DNA of 64,000 nt from Diplolepis rosae (GCA_030998225.1 JAPYXD010000727.1:1798001-1862000), one strand, 5' to 3'. Positions 34,927 to 47,098 are shown, numbered from the stretch's first letter. The notes: a model not told the origin generated them from the sequence alone. Translations and numbers: made by a program.

Positions 34927-37371
34927 AAACTCAGAAACTGTTGACTCTCAGCTCAAACGATTCGATTAATAATGCTTAACTTCAATATCTTTGTATCATT
35001 AGAACACAACCCCTTTCAAAATCTTGAGTTGAACAATATTTTTCTAAATGGGCTATTTAATTTTCATTATTAGTTACTATACATATTCTTATAAACAAAT
35101 AATAAAAATTTGTTAAATTTTGATTAACAAATCCAACTGATTAACGTTTTTATTTGATGGACTATAGTCTCTGAATGCATCACATAAGACTAAAAAAATT
35201 AATTCTTTCGACTATGACGATATAAAATTAAAATACAATTATACAATGTATAAATATTGAGTAATGTCTGATTAAAAAACCTCTAGTTCAAATGTTGCAT
35301 TATTATATGCAAATTGAATGAATAAACTAACACTATCCGTATGTACAAAAAAAATTCTTAAAAACATGCCTTTTTTTCACAGAATTAACCTCCCCCCACC
35401 CTCTCTCTAAAAGTGGTATGAAACTAGAATGGAGATGTCAGGGAAGAATTTTTGATGTTTCTAAATTATAAAAATAAATATAAAGACAAATTTCTGTTGC
35501 AGATAAATTATCAGGATTGGGGTAAAAAAAAAACGTTATACTTCATCTCTAAACCATATAGAAAATTTTTTTTTGATTTTGTTTCAACTGAATGTCGACC
35601 AGATCCTTGATATAGAATCAAAATAGAAAAGAATCGAATACTTTGTAACACTCAGGTTCTTGTTTGAATATATAATTAAAATACAGTACAATTTCTTATT
35701 AGTTCTTATCCATAGATTAATTGAATTAATTGTGACTATCAATTGTACGATGCTGAGCCGTAGATGAAAAACATCGCTTGAAGTGTAAGTCTATGAAATA
35801 GTCTATGAAAAAAATAAAAGTACGATTGTTCCTGGGAAGTTTCTTGCTCAAGGAAGGTAATCATCCGTGACGATAAGGTACATTAGTTCAGTACCGAATA
35901 CTCGTATATGATAAGAAAAGCATTAAACGATACAGCTCTTTACAATAAAAAAAGATCGCAAATGAAATCGTACTAACGGTAAATATTGCTTTTAGTAATG
36001 GCGTAGAGAACACGGTCCTCCATCACGGCACTACCGTCACATTAGTGGCGCTGAATGTCGTTAATCACAAGAGGCGACCAACACTCGACGGCCGCGGAGT
36101 TATCTGTATTGCACCGGCCATTAAATTCAATTTACATATAAATTCAAATTATTCGATCGAAACGTTAGTTACAATCGTAATTGCATGACATAATCATAAC
36201 GATCGTATGCGGTCCTGTTAAACACGAACGCGTTCCGAATCGACGACCAATCCTAATTTCGACCTCGTTGCTTCAACCTATCTCTCTCAGTTTAGATTTA
36301 CGGCACGTCAGGCCGGAATTGGAATTGCATCTCATAAATGTAACTCATTTAAATCGCTTTCCAAAACATAGCCTCTTTTGCACCTCTTTTAACGTCTATA
36401 CCTATATACATAGACTAGATTGAGCCTAAAAGATACTACTTTAAAAATTAAAGTCGGTTTGCACTGGTCATTTTTTCCATTTTACATATAAATATTCCCT
36501 TGAAGTGTATGCAGGAAACGAATGGTATTTACTCGGACAATTGCTTGGATAATTAGAAGTATAAAAATTTCAAATTCCAAAAGCATAAAGTAGGGCGTAG
36601 TAAAATAAAATAATATAGAACTAAGGGTAGGTAGATTTATCTGTCTTGCGGCCCTTTTCAGGTAGATCTGAGTAAAGAGTAGGTTTTCAGTAGTACAAGT
36701 ACTAGTGAGGAGCGAAGAGAAGGAAAAAGCAGTGGCTGTACTCCGACGCAACATAATGTGACGACCATTGTGCTGAAGTTAGCAGTGGTAGGTTATTCAG
36801 CGACGGTATTTCCATGCAAAGCTTACCGGATGAAGCCTAGACAGAGAAGAGAAGAGTAGCCGCGGGTGCCGCCAACCTCTCTGTATCCTGATCGCCCCTA
36901 ACTGCACTTCACCCTCAGTCCTTTCCACCTTCTATGCACGAGCTTTCTAACCCCAACAATCTACATTCTAGCTCATTGTATGTCGGCTATACCGTGACTG
37001 GGACGGCCCGTATTCTGTCCCGGTCCGACCACCCGGACAATTCTCACATTCTGATAACGAACGACCATGAAACGCTGGCAGTGCTATCTACTATTCTGAC
37101 GTCCTTGTGATCTCCTTAGAATCACACTGAAAGTGCCCGTGGCAATTTTCCGAAAATCTTGTGCATTTTTACCTACTACTGGTACAGCAAGTTTGCTATA
37201 CTAAACTTTTTATTCGCAGAGAATTATCTATACTTGGAATCTCTGATTTTCCCACATGAACTCAATTTATTAAAATATCTTCAATATCCTGTAGTAAAAA
37301 AGTATATTCAACAATTTTCAAGTACTTATTTAATCTTTATTCATATGTAGGTACATATATAAGGAGTGATG
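34927..37371. other. Gene-free DNA; G+C-richer islands at 36.0-36.43 and 36.70-37.13 kb
   Basis: The island at 36000-36430 combines G+C-rich blocks with TTAAATTCAATTTACATA and TAATTGCATGAC-type words and has no repeat signature; it looks like a conserved regulatory element. The second island is C/T rich. No coding similarity. Confidence 0.42.
36000..36200. promoter_or_regulatory. Candidate conserved regulatory element
   Basis: Compact G+C-rich block (GACGGCCGCGGAG, GCACCGGCC) directly followed by a run of homeodomain-like words (CATTAAATTC, AATTTACATATAAATTC, AATCGTAATTGCAT). No repeat ends and no open frame. Inference only. Confidence 0.28.
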
Positions 37372-37476
37372 ACGAGTGGGTTGCAGAATAGGGCTATGAG
37401 CGCAAGTGAGACAGCAATATTAGTCAACATAAGTTTATCTTTCTTGCACTCATCGTCTATTCTGGAACCCACTCGT
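37372..37476. repeat. 105 bp imperfect hairpin
   Basis: Left arm (37372-37406) ACGAGTGGGTTGCAGAATAG... pairs with right arm (37443-37476), which ends ...TGGAACCCACTCGT. Only a few mismatches separate about 34 bases on each side, and the loop is about 36 bases. It could be a worn miniature element or a small-RNA hairpin; no target duplication is clear. Confidence 0.65.
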
Positions 37477-38518
37477 GGCGGCCACTTTTTACATAAACGC
37501 GAAATATTTTGCCAAAATTTAAAATGATCTTATATAAATGATGAATATTTTAATATTATTTGTCTTCCTTTCTGCTTTTATCACATTTATGTCAAATCGA
37601 TTGGAAAATGATTTTTCTTCGAATTTTAGAACTCATATTCCATCGTAAAACATCGAGATACGATGCGAGGATACTTCCAAATTACGGCCACGGGGATGTC
37701 CTTTCGACAATATTACAAATGAAAAATCAATTTCGTCACATTGAAATACAAATAGTCCGTTGCACTGCACGATAAATAATAAAATTCAGAACACTGTGGA
37801 TGATTTTTCTCGTATCTTTGCTCATTGCGTGCATACCCATAGGAAAAGCAAGAATACTATATGAGTCTCTTTGAGAATACTTCAGCATTTAGAAGGCTGT
37901 GAAAGTTCACCCCATTCTCAACTTTCGAATTTTATTAACGTATCGGTGGACCCAGTTGTGAACCTCGTAGATCGAAGTCTAGCACCGCATAATATATAAC
38001 ATCATCTTTTATGATATCACTTTTGTCACACAAGGGTATATCTATATTTTTAGTAAAAGATATTGTATTTTGCGATTGTATTTTTAGACATGTCCGCCTG
38101 CGTCTTTGAATATAAAATAGCTGAGGCATCTCTCAAATTGGATCTGCCTATTTTTCACGGAACATATTCACAGTACTATCAATATAAATTGACTGTAAAT
38201 CGTAGAATTATTAAATTAAAAATTATTTATAATGCATACAAATTTCAAGAATAATATTAATCTAATTAAAGACTCATAAACTTAGCTAATTTTTTATATA
38301 AAATAAACTTTTAAATTTTCAATTATTTCTTTAGCATATAATATATGACGAAGTTCTAAAGAATTTGTAGAGGAATTAAAACATTAAAAATATAGACCTC
38401 ATCTAATATTAAAATGATCTTTCATATAAACTACGAAACAAATCAGCATCACCTACTTTTAATGCAATCTATACGGTTTAAAATGCGACTCGTAATAAAA
38501 TAGGTGATAATTCTCAAT
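37477..38518. other. Gene-free DNA
   Basis: Nothing recognisable beyond short uninformative open frames. Confidence 0.45.
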
Positions 38519-38690
38519 ATGTTAGATAAAATAACATTTCCTACTAACGGGTTATAAAGTGGATTTTATTGTTCTATGCGGGGCAAACGATTCCATTTTC
38601 TGATCCTCAATAGAAAAAAAAATCGTGTGCGACAAGGGAAAAACATTAATTTTACTCGTGTGGTTTTAAGCTACATTTTATGAAAATTCA
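38519..38690. mobile_element. Miniature element X, second copy
   Basis: Matches 10090-10260 in reverse complement. Shared blocks include TGTTAG at the edge, the ATAAAGTGGA block, the GGGGCAAAC block and ATTAATTTTACTCGTGTGG. Beyond about 38690 the match fades. Non-coding. Confidence 0.6.
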
Positions 38691-39739
38691 GTACATTCTT
38701 GGCAATTGTAAGATACCTCGATTCAAAAACATCATAAAAATCGTCAAATTTTACGTTCCCTCTGTGACAAAAATTTTATGAATTATTGCACATTTCTAAC
38801 AGTGAAGTTTTCGTTTTGATTACAATATAAATATTAGCATCAAGTCACTGATTTAAATTATTTCCAGAGCTAGAGCTTAAAGACTAGTTTCAAGCTCGAA
38901 TTCAAATAATAATATAAATGATCACATCACGCGACTAAAAGAAACGAAAAATAAACAGCGCACAGAATAAATAGTATAACATATGAACAAATTCAACAGC
39001 TATCGGGGATTTAACAATCGCGCGTCAATAAGTAGATAATGACATTCACAGTACGGCGAACATGTACGAGATAAATGACTTGATAAAATTAAAGTGAAAT
39101 CTATTTTGAATTAACGCAATTGAATAATAAAAACGTGTTGTCGCAAATAAACACCATCATCAATTATACATTTACATAGCAATAAAATTAAAATATTGAT
39201 GTAAATCGATCTATTCATTTATATACATGGCGTAGCGTCGTATATTTTCTCTGCTAAGATTTCTCATACTTGAAGTTTCTTATAAAAAATGAAGCGTTGC
39301 TGGTAGAAACATTCTTCATATGAACCTAATAAAATATGATGATGTTTAATACATAAATATTTCTGCTATAATGGTTAACGGTTTTGATCAGGGAAGATAG
39401 ATTGAGTCCATATGGCAAAATCTGGTCACCGTACAAAACGAAACGTCATACTGGAATCATTCTCAGTATTAAATAGAAATCCGCGATTTGAATATAAAAC
39501 CATTGTACTTGAAAGCACAATTACTTTGAAAATCAAAATTTCACTCTTTCAGCAGGCCTCTTACAACGCCCTGAGTAAATATTAGGCTTCAAGTTACACT
39601 TTTGAAAAAATTACTCAGTACCATAGAAAAATAAACCCTCAAAACAACGTATAGTTCGTTAAAAAATTTTGAGTAGTTCTTCCGGAAAAAAATTCCGGAA
39701 AAAGCGCTCAAAGTACTGCCGGCACACAGGTAGACCACC
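38691..39739. other. Gene-free DNA
   Basis: No bounded repeat or exon recognised. The part just left of 39740 may be the displaced 3' tail of the mariner remnant at 40555-41248, but this could not be shown. Confidence 0.4.
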
Positions 39740-39743
39740 TTAA

Positions 39744-40460
39744 GGGTCACAACTAGTTTGAAATTTTGAACATTTCGATTTATTTTTGCATTTTTCAACA
39801 GCCCAGCAGGCGCTTTTCGAAGAAAAGGAATATGAATTGTATGGGCCTGGAATAGCAGATTAGCTCCAGGTATGATATTTGAAAATTTATAACAATGAAA
39901 TCAGTACTTTTATCTTTAAACGAGTTTTTTTCAAAACTACATTTTTCAAATTTGCTGCAGTTGTAATTCGATAACAAATCATCCGATCGACTTGGATCTT
40001 TTTTTAGCTTATTGTGTATTTGTTTTTGCATACAATGACCCTTCAGTTTTATGATTGGATGAAAAATATAATTTTGCCACGCCAAAAACCATCAGATTTT
40101 TTAGCAAATTTTGTTTTTTTTTCAAAAACTGCCATTTTGTTGCATTTCAATTTTTTTATACAATCGAGGGTTATTGAATAGGAAATATATTCTAGTTTAA
40201 TGAAATTTTTGGTTTTCTTGATTTCAGGCACTTTGAAGGCTACAATCACTGCAGCAGTGAGGGAACTATTTTTTTTTTTAAGACTCAGGAGATGGTGAAT
40301 AACTTGCCGAAAATCGAATATTTTCATTTGAAAACATTACTTTGTATTCATTATTTATGCAAAAATATATCTGCAAAATTTTAAAACATTCGATGCAATA
40401 CTTTTTTTTTTTAATTCACAAAAATCACCTTTTTTCAGGCGGTCAAACTAGTTGTGCCCC
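39744..40460. mobile_element. TTAA-flanked element with short inverted repeats (717 bp)
   Basis: TTAA lies at 39740-39743 and 40461-40464. Inner ends are GGGTCACAACTAGTTTGA on the left and GGGGCACAACTAGTTTGA on the right (reverse complement). The interior is A+T rich and carries no recognisable transposase. The GGG(G) start after TTAA is shared with the family T elements at 21.0 and 27.4 kb, though the rest of the ends differ. It lies about 90 bases past the stop codon of the mariner remnant to its right, so it may have inserted into or next to that element's tail. Confidence 0.82.
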
Positions 40461-40554
40461 TTAAGTACGCGGTTCGACAAATTTTGATCGTTCTACTTAA
40501 TATCACCCTATTTGTAAAATTACGGATTTATTTTAAAAAGTGGTTACCAGCTGA

Positions 40555-41248
40555 TCATTTAAAGTATTGTGCATCGCTAGCCACTACTTTTTCTCATCTT
40601 TCTGGCAGCATACGGATATCACGTCGGAAAAACGACTCGTCTTTTGAGACTATCCACGAATCGACCCATTTTTTGTTATCTTCATAAGAAGTGAAGCGTT
40701 GCTCAGACAGACTATGAGTCATCGATCGAAATAAGTGTTAATAAGAAGGAGCAATGTTTGGAGAATACGGCGGATGGGGTGGGACTTCCCATTTGAGCAT
40801 TACCAATTATGTTTTTCACCGGTTTTGCAACATTGAGCCGACTCTTGACATGCTGCAAAATCAAAGTCTCTCGGCTGCAACTCGTACGGCAGCCAATTTC
40901 CTTGCTTTTGGATAATTTTCAGTGCATGTAAGCGTCTAGAAGTGGTTTAACGATCACCTCCTAATAATTCTACCAGTTCATCTTGCGCTTGACACTGATC
41001 TTTATCGAGTAACGTCTCCAATTCCTCATCTTCAATTTTTTTTGCATGGCCTGAACGTTTTTGTCCTCCGGGTCGTAATCATTACTTGTAAAGCATCTAA
41101 ACCAGTACTCACACGTTCTAATCCATGAAGTATAATCACCGTAAGTTTCCGAAAGCAATCGATGACTTTCAGTAGTACTTTTTTTCGAATTGAAAAAGAG
41201 AATTAAAACTTCTCGCAAATAGTGTTTTGTTGGTATGTGATTCGACAT
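40555..41248 (-). pseudogene. Mariner transposase remnant 1
   Basis: A Tc1/mariner-superfamily cut-and-paste transposase, now broken. The N-terminal DNA-binding region is readable from ATG 41248: MSNHIPTKHYLREVLILFF, then a helix-turn-helix region with SHRLLSETYGDY and EYWFRCF. After about 75 codons the frame shifts; pieces of the linker (QKQGNWLPYEL) follow in other frames. The middle of the catalytic domain, including the first two acidic residues, is deleted. The C-terminal part returns with HPPYSPNIAPS and ends WVDSWIVSKDESFF ... SDAQYFK-stop at 40555-40557. The wording is closest to the mauritiana/mellifera type of mariner (family knowledge). Terminal repeats were not found; the 5' side is cut short by mariner 2 starting 60 bases upstream and the 3' side by a TTAA element. 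Confidence 0.85.
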
Positions 41249-41309
41249 ATTTAATGCTCCAAAAAACTATGCTATGCACGGTTCCAATATGTGTCTGTGA
41301 CAACACATA

Positions 41310-42238
41310 CACAGTATGTCCCAAAAATAACCGAACTTTATATTTAAATCATACAACATGCAGTGCCATCTATTGAAAATTTGCAGCATTAAAAAGATAC
41401 ATTTATCCTCTTTCAAACGCGCCTAAATTCATGTAAATCGGGTGACAGATGTGAAAGTTACAGCCATTTCAATAAAAGAAAAAGTGTGCTAATGTTACAA
41501 AACAAAAATGGAACAAAGAGCAAATATAAAATTTTGTGTTAAACTTGAAAAACAATTCGCTGAGACATACGAATTGATGAAAAAGGTTTATGGTGATGAT
41601 TGTATGAGTCGTACTCAAGTTTATACGTGGTTTACACGATTTAAAAATGGTCGTGAAGATTTAAATGACGACCTAAGGCCAGGTCGTCCAGAAGTTAGTA
41701 ATCGTGCTGAATTGATGGACAAAGTCTGTGACATCATTGGTATCGATGCAAAATATACTACGAGAATGTTAGCTGAGGAATTAAATACGAATAAAAACAC
41801 TATTTGGAGAATTTCAACTGAAGATTTGGGTAAAAGAAACGTCTTTGCACGTTTTGTTCCACAGCAATTAAATGCACCACCTCACAAGACCAAAAAAAGA
41901 CAACGAATTTTTGATGAAAAAACAGATTTGTGTCATGGACTAGCCTCCGTATTCGCCTGATCTATCACCATGTGACTATTTTCTATTTCAAAAACTGAAA
42001 ACCAAGATGAAAGGAGCATTTTATGATGATATTCCAGCCATTCAAGCAGCCCTAACCGAGGTGCTGAAGAACATTCCTATAAATGACAAAAAAATCTATG
42101 CATGCGCTGGTTGATCGTTCCAAATGTTGTATTGAGTCTAATGGAACCTATTTTGAATAAATAATAACTTTCAAAGATAATATAATGTGTATTTTATTCT
42201 ATATCCAAAAAGTTCCGTTATTTTTGGGACACACTGTG
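41310..42238 (+). mobile_element. Mariner element 2, internally deleted, both ends present
   Basis: Flanked by TA on both sides (41308-41309 and 42239-42240). Left end CACAGTATGTCCCAAAAATA and right end in reverse complement CACAGTGTGTCCCAAAAATA match for about 30 bases with few differences. At 929 bases it is shorter than a typical mariner of about 1.3 kb, because the catalytic core is deleted. It cannot make its own transposase, but the ends look intact enough to be recognised in trans. Confidence 0.92.
41508..42160 (+). pseudogene. Mariner 2 transposase remnant
   Basis: The first 130 or so codons read as a mariner DNA-binding domain: MEQRANIKFCVKLEKQF, then SRTQVYTWFTRFKNGRED and DDLRPGRPEV, then a second helix-turn-helix ending in the ARFVPQQL linker. 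After KKRQRIFDEK the frame runs into a stop at 41958. Sequence downstream in another frame gives PPYSPDLSPCDYFLF, which holds the third acidic residue of the catalytic triad, then a frameshift in an A run near 42090, and the C-terminal end SMHALVDRSKCCIESNGTYF-E-stop at 42160. The block with the first two acidic residues is gone. This is a dead transposase of a different mariner type from remnant 1. Confidence 0.9.
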
Positions 42239-43179
42239 TAAAGGCCATGTCTTGACCGATCACTCCCATTTCAAAGAGTATGAAATCCTATCGATTTTGC
42301 CGTGAAAAAACTGATGTATTCAACATTTTTGTGAATAAAATTTAAGATATTTAGATAAATCAATTGGATTTTAATGAAATCGATTGAAAATTTTGCCGAG
42401 AATTTAAAAAAAAATGTGATCGTCCATTGTTATTCTTTCCAGATAGTATATTAGCAACCGTTTTTCGTGCATCCTGGTAATTTTCTTCAGTGAGTCTTAA
42501 TTTTAGAGTCACATTTTAACAAGGGGTAAAAGTCTGATTGGTCAAAGCTTATATCTAATTTGCCGATGAAAGTTTTATATTTTGTTTTAGTTTCTCCGTC
42601 GGAAATCACGGATCATTACCCCTGTCATCTGTATTGTCTCGAGGCTTTGGGTAGAAGCTCGTTGGGGTTGAAGCTCGCGATACTTACCTCCTACCACTTT
42701 TTCTTTCATGATAAATTAATCGTCGATTTCCAACGATTACAATTTGGTATGCTTCCAAATCGCTTTCGCCTTTTTTGTGGCGTTAAATTTTAGCCGTGTG
42801 CATTTTTCATCGGGTGTGGTGCGGCCCTCAAAAAGAGCATATCCATCTTTCCCAGAGGCCGCACCCCATGCTCTCTTCCAGCTTCCCTGCCTGATGACCC
42901 CTCCGCTCTTCTAGCCCCTCCAGCCGATCGTTCTCCCGTCGACTGGCTTGCTTCCAAAAATATTATAAAATTCCCAATTACGAGGCATGGATTGGCGGGG
43001 CAAATTGCCCCCGCAGCGACCGCTTCCGATCCCCAACCTTTGGCTTACGCTTACGACCGAATCGAGTCTCTCTTTGCCCCCCCCCCCCACCCCCAGTCCT
43101 CTTCCCAACGCCATATCCCCAACCCCAATACTCTTTCTCTCTCTTGCCTTCTCTTCTCCCTTTCGCGTCTCTTCACTCT

Positions 43180-43450
43180 GATCGGTAATCCATTACCGTG
43201 AGGCGATTGGGTAATTGCAGGTGAAGGGCCAATCTGGAGACGTGCACGCCTCGACCCTCCAACCTCGAAGACCCGGTCGATACTGCCTCTAATTAAACAC
43301 TAGGGGCACAATGACAAAGCATGTAGCCTATCGAAGAAGGGAGGGTCGCGACGAGTAGAGATCTAGTAATTCGGTTAATCTAAGGCAGTTGTTGCGGTGG
43401 GACTTGAAATAAATCACTCGTTCGTCTCCATCGCTTCTGGCTAGGGCCAC
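43180..43450. promoter_or_regulatory. Candidate conserved regulatory element
   Basis: Contains a TCGGTAATCCATTACCG palindrome, GCAGGTGAAG (E-box core), CTAATTAAACAC and ATGACAAAGC (Sox-like core), inside the G+C-rich island. Inference from motif words only. Confidence 0.25.
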
Positions 43451-44377
43451 ATCTGTCCTCTCTCGACTATTCTCTGCTTCTTGTTTTCCTACTTTAGGTT
43501 TTGGGGACAGAGAAACTCAAGTCAGGGGTTAATCCGAGTGTCTAGAATCTACATAGCGTATGCTGAATCATGACTTTTGCTTCCGTCTAAGCCTCTTACT
43601 CCCAAGATTATTGGTGCACGAATACATTCCCAGTTCCGGTTAAGATAATTTAGATACTGTCCAGTTTTTACGTTCTTAGACAACTTGAGCTAACGGAAAG
43701 TAAGGGTCAAAAATAACTTAATTCTGTGTTCGGAATTTACCCAAGTTGCTGCTCATTATTTATTCGGCTTATTATTCAGAATATAAAGAGAAAAATGTGA
43801 AAAATTTTTAGGAGAGAGAAGAGAGTGACACGCAGTTTGGGAATAAGTCTTGAAGTGCTATTCTCGAAATTGCTCGACTAATTTTTGTATGAGGAAGTAT
43901 CGTGCTATCTTTTTTTACGGCTACTATTTAAAAATGAAAGCACTATACATTCGCATACAATAATTACTCGAGTGAATTTGAGAATAACACCTCTGTACTG
44001 ATGTATACTCTCTTTTCTCTTTCAGTAATAACTCCTGTTTTTGAGTAATCGTTCATATTCTTATGAATTTAATTTTTCTCCATGCAGAAAAAACGCAATT
44101 ATAGTTTATTTTTACATATATCTCATCACAAAAGCCTAAAATCGGCCCAGTTTATCAAAACTAAACATAAAAAATCGGATTTTAATTTTAATATTATCGA
44201 ATTCTGTTACGTGGGACCTTTGACTGATGAAGTGTTGCATTTTTAAAAATATTGATTGTGAGGATGATTCCGCGTTTGAAAGTTGAAATTTGGAAAGCTT
44301 GTCATATAAATCTATAGAAATTATATTGTATTGGTATCAAAATTAATATGATCAAACACCAAAATTAGATATATATT

Positions 44378-44665
44378 CTATACGTATAAAAGTTTATGAT
44401 TTAAGGCCGGGATAACATTTTCAATAATATTATAATATTTTGTATGAATATACAAATCTTGGATCAACAAGTTATTTTCATTGTCTTCTTTCCTCGTATT
44501 CATAACTAAAATTCTACACTGGCTGGACTCCTGTCCTATCAATTTTTTACATACTTCGGAACACAAGATAGGGTCACAGGTGCACTCCACTTCGAAGACA
44601 ATCTCTACATATTTGAAATCTATTCTCAGTAGACATGCAGGCGTCACGTAGAGCTTTCCTTTCAA
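44378..44665 (-). CDS. Unassigned open frame, cysteine-containing, possible exon or gene relic
   Basis: A 95-codon frame on the minus strand starts at a non-ATG codon, so if real it is an internal exon or a fragment. The translation contains FEVECTCDPILCSEVCKKL, a cluster of four cysteines, followed by a mixed polar segment, and its base use is less A+T biased than the flanking DNA in the first half. Other frames here are stop-rich. I do not recognise the family. It could be a relic of a transposon or of a captured gene, or chance; the lack of a clear splice acceptor and donor keeps confidence low. Confidence 0.2.
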   Translation of the reverse strand: MKGKLYVTPACLLRIDFKYVEIVFEVECTCDPILCSEVCKKLIGQESSQCRILVMNTRKEDNENNLLIQDLYIHTKYYNIIENVIPALNHKLLYV

Positions 44666-45857
44666 TATATAATGAATAGTTATAAATATTCAGAAAGAAT
44701 TCTCTGGATCGACTATTTCTATCTACTTACATCCCGGTTGTCTCTAAAAGCGTTAGTCAATCTGCATCGTGTTTATTGCTGTGTCAAGAGTTTGTAAACC
44801 TATTATTTTAAATTAAACTTTTGGATAAACTTAAGCGACATTTTTTTGCTTTCATGTATGTAGTATTGTTGGGAATCAATTTTATGAAGTATATCTAATA
44901 CATCTTTTAAAGAACCTTATCCTATTTACTGTTTTCCTGTGAGATTTATCTGTCACAGATGTCTTTCTAGGCATGCGAAAAGAAGAAAATCAAATTTTCC
45001 TGCACGAATAAGCCGCCTTTAAAGACTCGGAATATTAACGGTAAAGACATAAGGTCCCAGGTGTCTCGTACGTGTTTACGAGACTCAGAACGGCACAACT
45101 TTGGAGACTTGGCACAAGAAGTTTGAAGGTTATGTTTTGCCAAATATATCGAGAATGCACCAGATGCGAGGGATTCTTCTTGCTTAGAAAGTAAGAACTT
45201 CATAGTAAGAGGGACTAGCAAGTCAGAAATTTTTTCCTCAAATTACTTTTAAATTTCAATTTTTGCTACATTTATTTCCATCAGATTCCTGATAATTCAT
45301 TTTCAGTTATTGGATTTTGAATTGAGGTAACCCAATTGACCGCTTGTAGGTATCTTCGTTTCTTGATCGCTGTTAGTTCGATTGAGTGAACAGTGTGTTC
45401 GTGCGCGTTTTCAACACGCTGAGGTCAATATAGAGGACTTGGTTGTTTTATTCCTTTTGGTCCTGAGAGAGAACAGTTTCCTTTGTCACCTTTTTTTTTG
45501 GTCCTTATTCAACGAGAGGTACACTGTTAGAAATGTTTGCAATTTTAATATACATTGGAATAATAAATTTAACAACTCAATTGTATGAGTGAGAGTGTAT
45601 ATAATAATTTCATATACCATTCATACTAATCACTTATTAAAAAAATCAAATAATGTCATTTTCACAAATTAAAAATAAGTTTGGAGGTAGTTTTGAATTG
45701 TCAATAATAAATCATAACATTTTTCTCTTGTAAAGCATAAATTAAACTATTTTTTAAATGGAAAAGCTCTATTAAGAAAATCATTACCAGAATAAGCCCG
45801 CAAGTAGCCACACTTACTTTGAAATTCTAATATCTAGAGTGAATTTTGGGCAAAGTT

Positions 45858-46955
45858 CAAGGGTAGTCCCAGAAGTACCCGACCTGACGTATAGATGAAG
45901 GTTGTTGTTTGAATAAAATTACTATGGTCGAAAGTTCCAATTTTATAAAGCTTAAATTAGAATTCTGAATACGCAACGTTATTTAGTATTTGTTTGACCG
46001 CTATAAATAGTGAACGCTCTCAGTAAATTTGTAAACATGGATAAAATTGATAATCGTTATGTGATACAATACTTTCATTTGAAAGGTCTCAGTCCAACCA
46101 ATATCAAAACCGAGCTTGAATCTACTCTGGGGCAGTCAGCTGTTTTGTTTACAACGATAAAGTATTGTTTGGCAGAGTTTAAACAAGGTCGCATGGGCTG
46201 CCAAGAAGTTAGCAGATATGGCAGGTATTTTAAAAACTGCTGAAAATTGCATATTTACTGAAAATTTGGACAAGAGAAAGCTGTGTGTAAGATGGTTTCC
46301 GCGTTTGCTCACAATGAAACAAAAACAGCGTCGTGAGGATGTTACGATCGAGTGTTTGGCGATGTTTCACAGCAATAAAGCCGATTTTTTGCGTCCGTTC
46401 ATAGCCGTTTACACCTGAGATAAGGGAACAGTCAAAACAATAGATTGAAAGAAGAGAATGGGCTCCAAAGAACGCGAAGATAGTTCCATCTCAAGTTTTT
46501 TGAGATGCACGTGGGATAATTTGCATTGATTATCTTCAAAAAGGAAAAACAATCAACAGCGAGTATAATGCGAACTTATTATAGCTTTCAAGTGATGAAA
46601 TCAAGACAAGACGGTCGCATTTGGCAAAAAAGAATTTGTTGTTTCATTAAGACAATGCACTAGTTCACACATCCGTTATCGCGGTGGCCAAAATCAATGG
46701 GCTAAAGTTGAAATTGCTTAGAAAAATGGCTCGCTGGTCAAAGATTTGCCAACAATGAAGAGGTGAAGTCTACGAATAATGGCTATTTCGAGGAGCTCGA
46801 TGCTTCTCACTGTAAACAGGATATCGAAGTTACTGAAAATCGCTAGGAGACGTGTATCAAGCTAAAAGGAGACTATGTTGAGAAATAAAGGTATTTTTTT
46901 TTTCAAATTTTTTGGGTTTTCTTCATTAGGTCGGTTACTCCTGGGACTACTCTCG
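45858..46955 (+). mobile_element. Mariner element 3, decayed, both ends recognisable
   Basis: Right end (reverse complement CGAGAGTAGTCCCAGGAGTA) is flanked by TA at 46956-46957. Left end (CAAGGGTAGTCCCAGAAGTA) is preceded by TT where TA is expected. The inverted match runs about 28 bases, through CCGACCT. Length is about 1.1 kb, some 200 bases short of a full mariner. Many stops and small deletions make it the most worn of the three complete-ended mariners here. Confidence 0.88.
46037..46888 (+). pseudogene. Mariner 3 transposase remnant
   Basis: Starts MDKIDNRYVIQYFHLKGLS and continues through a mariner helix-turn-helix (FTTIKYCLAEFKQGR). A deletion then removes part of the second DNA-binding helix, and the frame changes to LDKRKLCVRWFPRLLTMKQ and CLAMFHSNKADFLRPFI. 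The DE(T/K)W segment with the first catalytic acid is missing; the next readable piece is TPEIREQSKQ in another frame. The second acidic residue survives in an HxDNALVHTS block, interrupted by a stop. The YSPDLAPSD block with the third acid has been deleted, and the end FEELDASHC ... CIKLKGDYVEK-stop at 46888 is readable. A dead transposase of a third mariner type. Confidence 0.88.
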
Positions 46956-46957
46956 TA

Positions 46958-47098
46958 CCATCCGTTCATTGCATTTCAATTATAAGTAACAATGCAGTCG
47001 ACGAATTCTAGATTATTATTTCAGTTTCAAATATGTGCCAAAATTTGATGAATTTAAAGCACTTTGAGTTTCCACGAAAGCTGCTTTATCGACATGTA
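46958..47098. other. Spacer between mariners 3 and 4
   Basis: About 140 bases of unique sequence; nothing recognised. Confidence 0.5.

Larger units (their letters stand above)
42241..45857. other. Gene-free DNA; G+C-rich island at 42.8-43.5 kb
   Basis: 42820-43480 is the most G+C-rich part of the window, with a C homopolymer (about 43077-43088), pyrimidine-rich DNA and a following block (43180-43450) that has CAGGTG, CTAATTAAACAC and GACAAAG words resembling E-box, homeodomain and Sox-type sites. No exon is recognisable. An unassigned open frame at 44378-44665 is listed separately. Confidence 0.4.
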
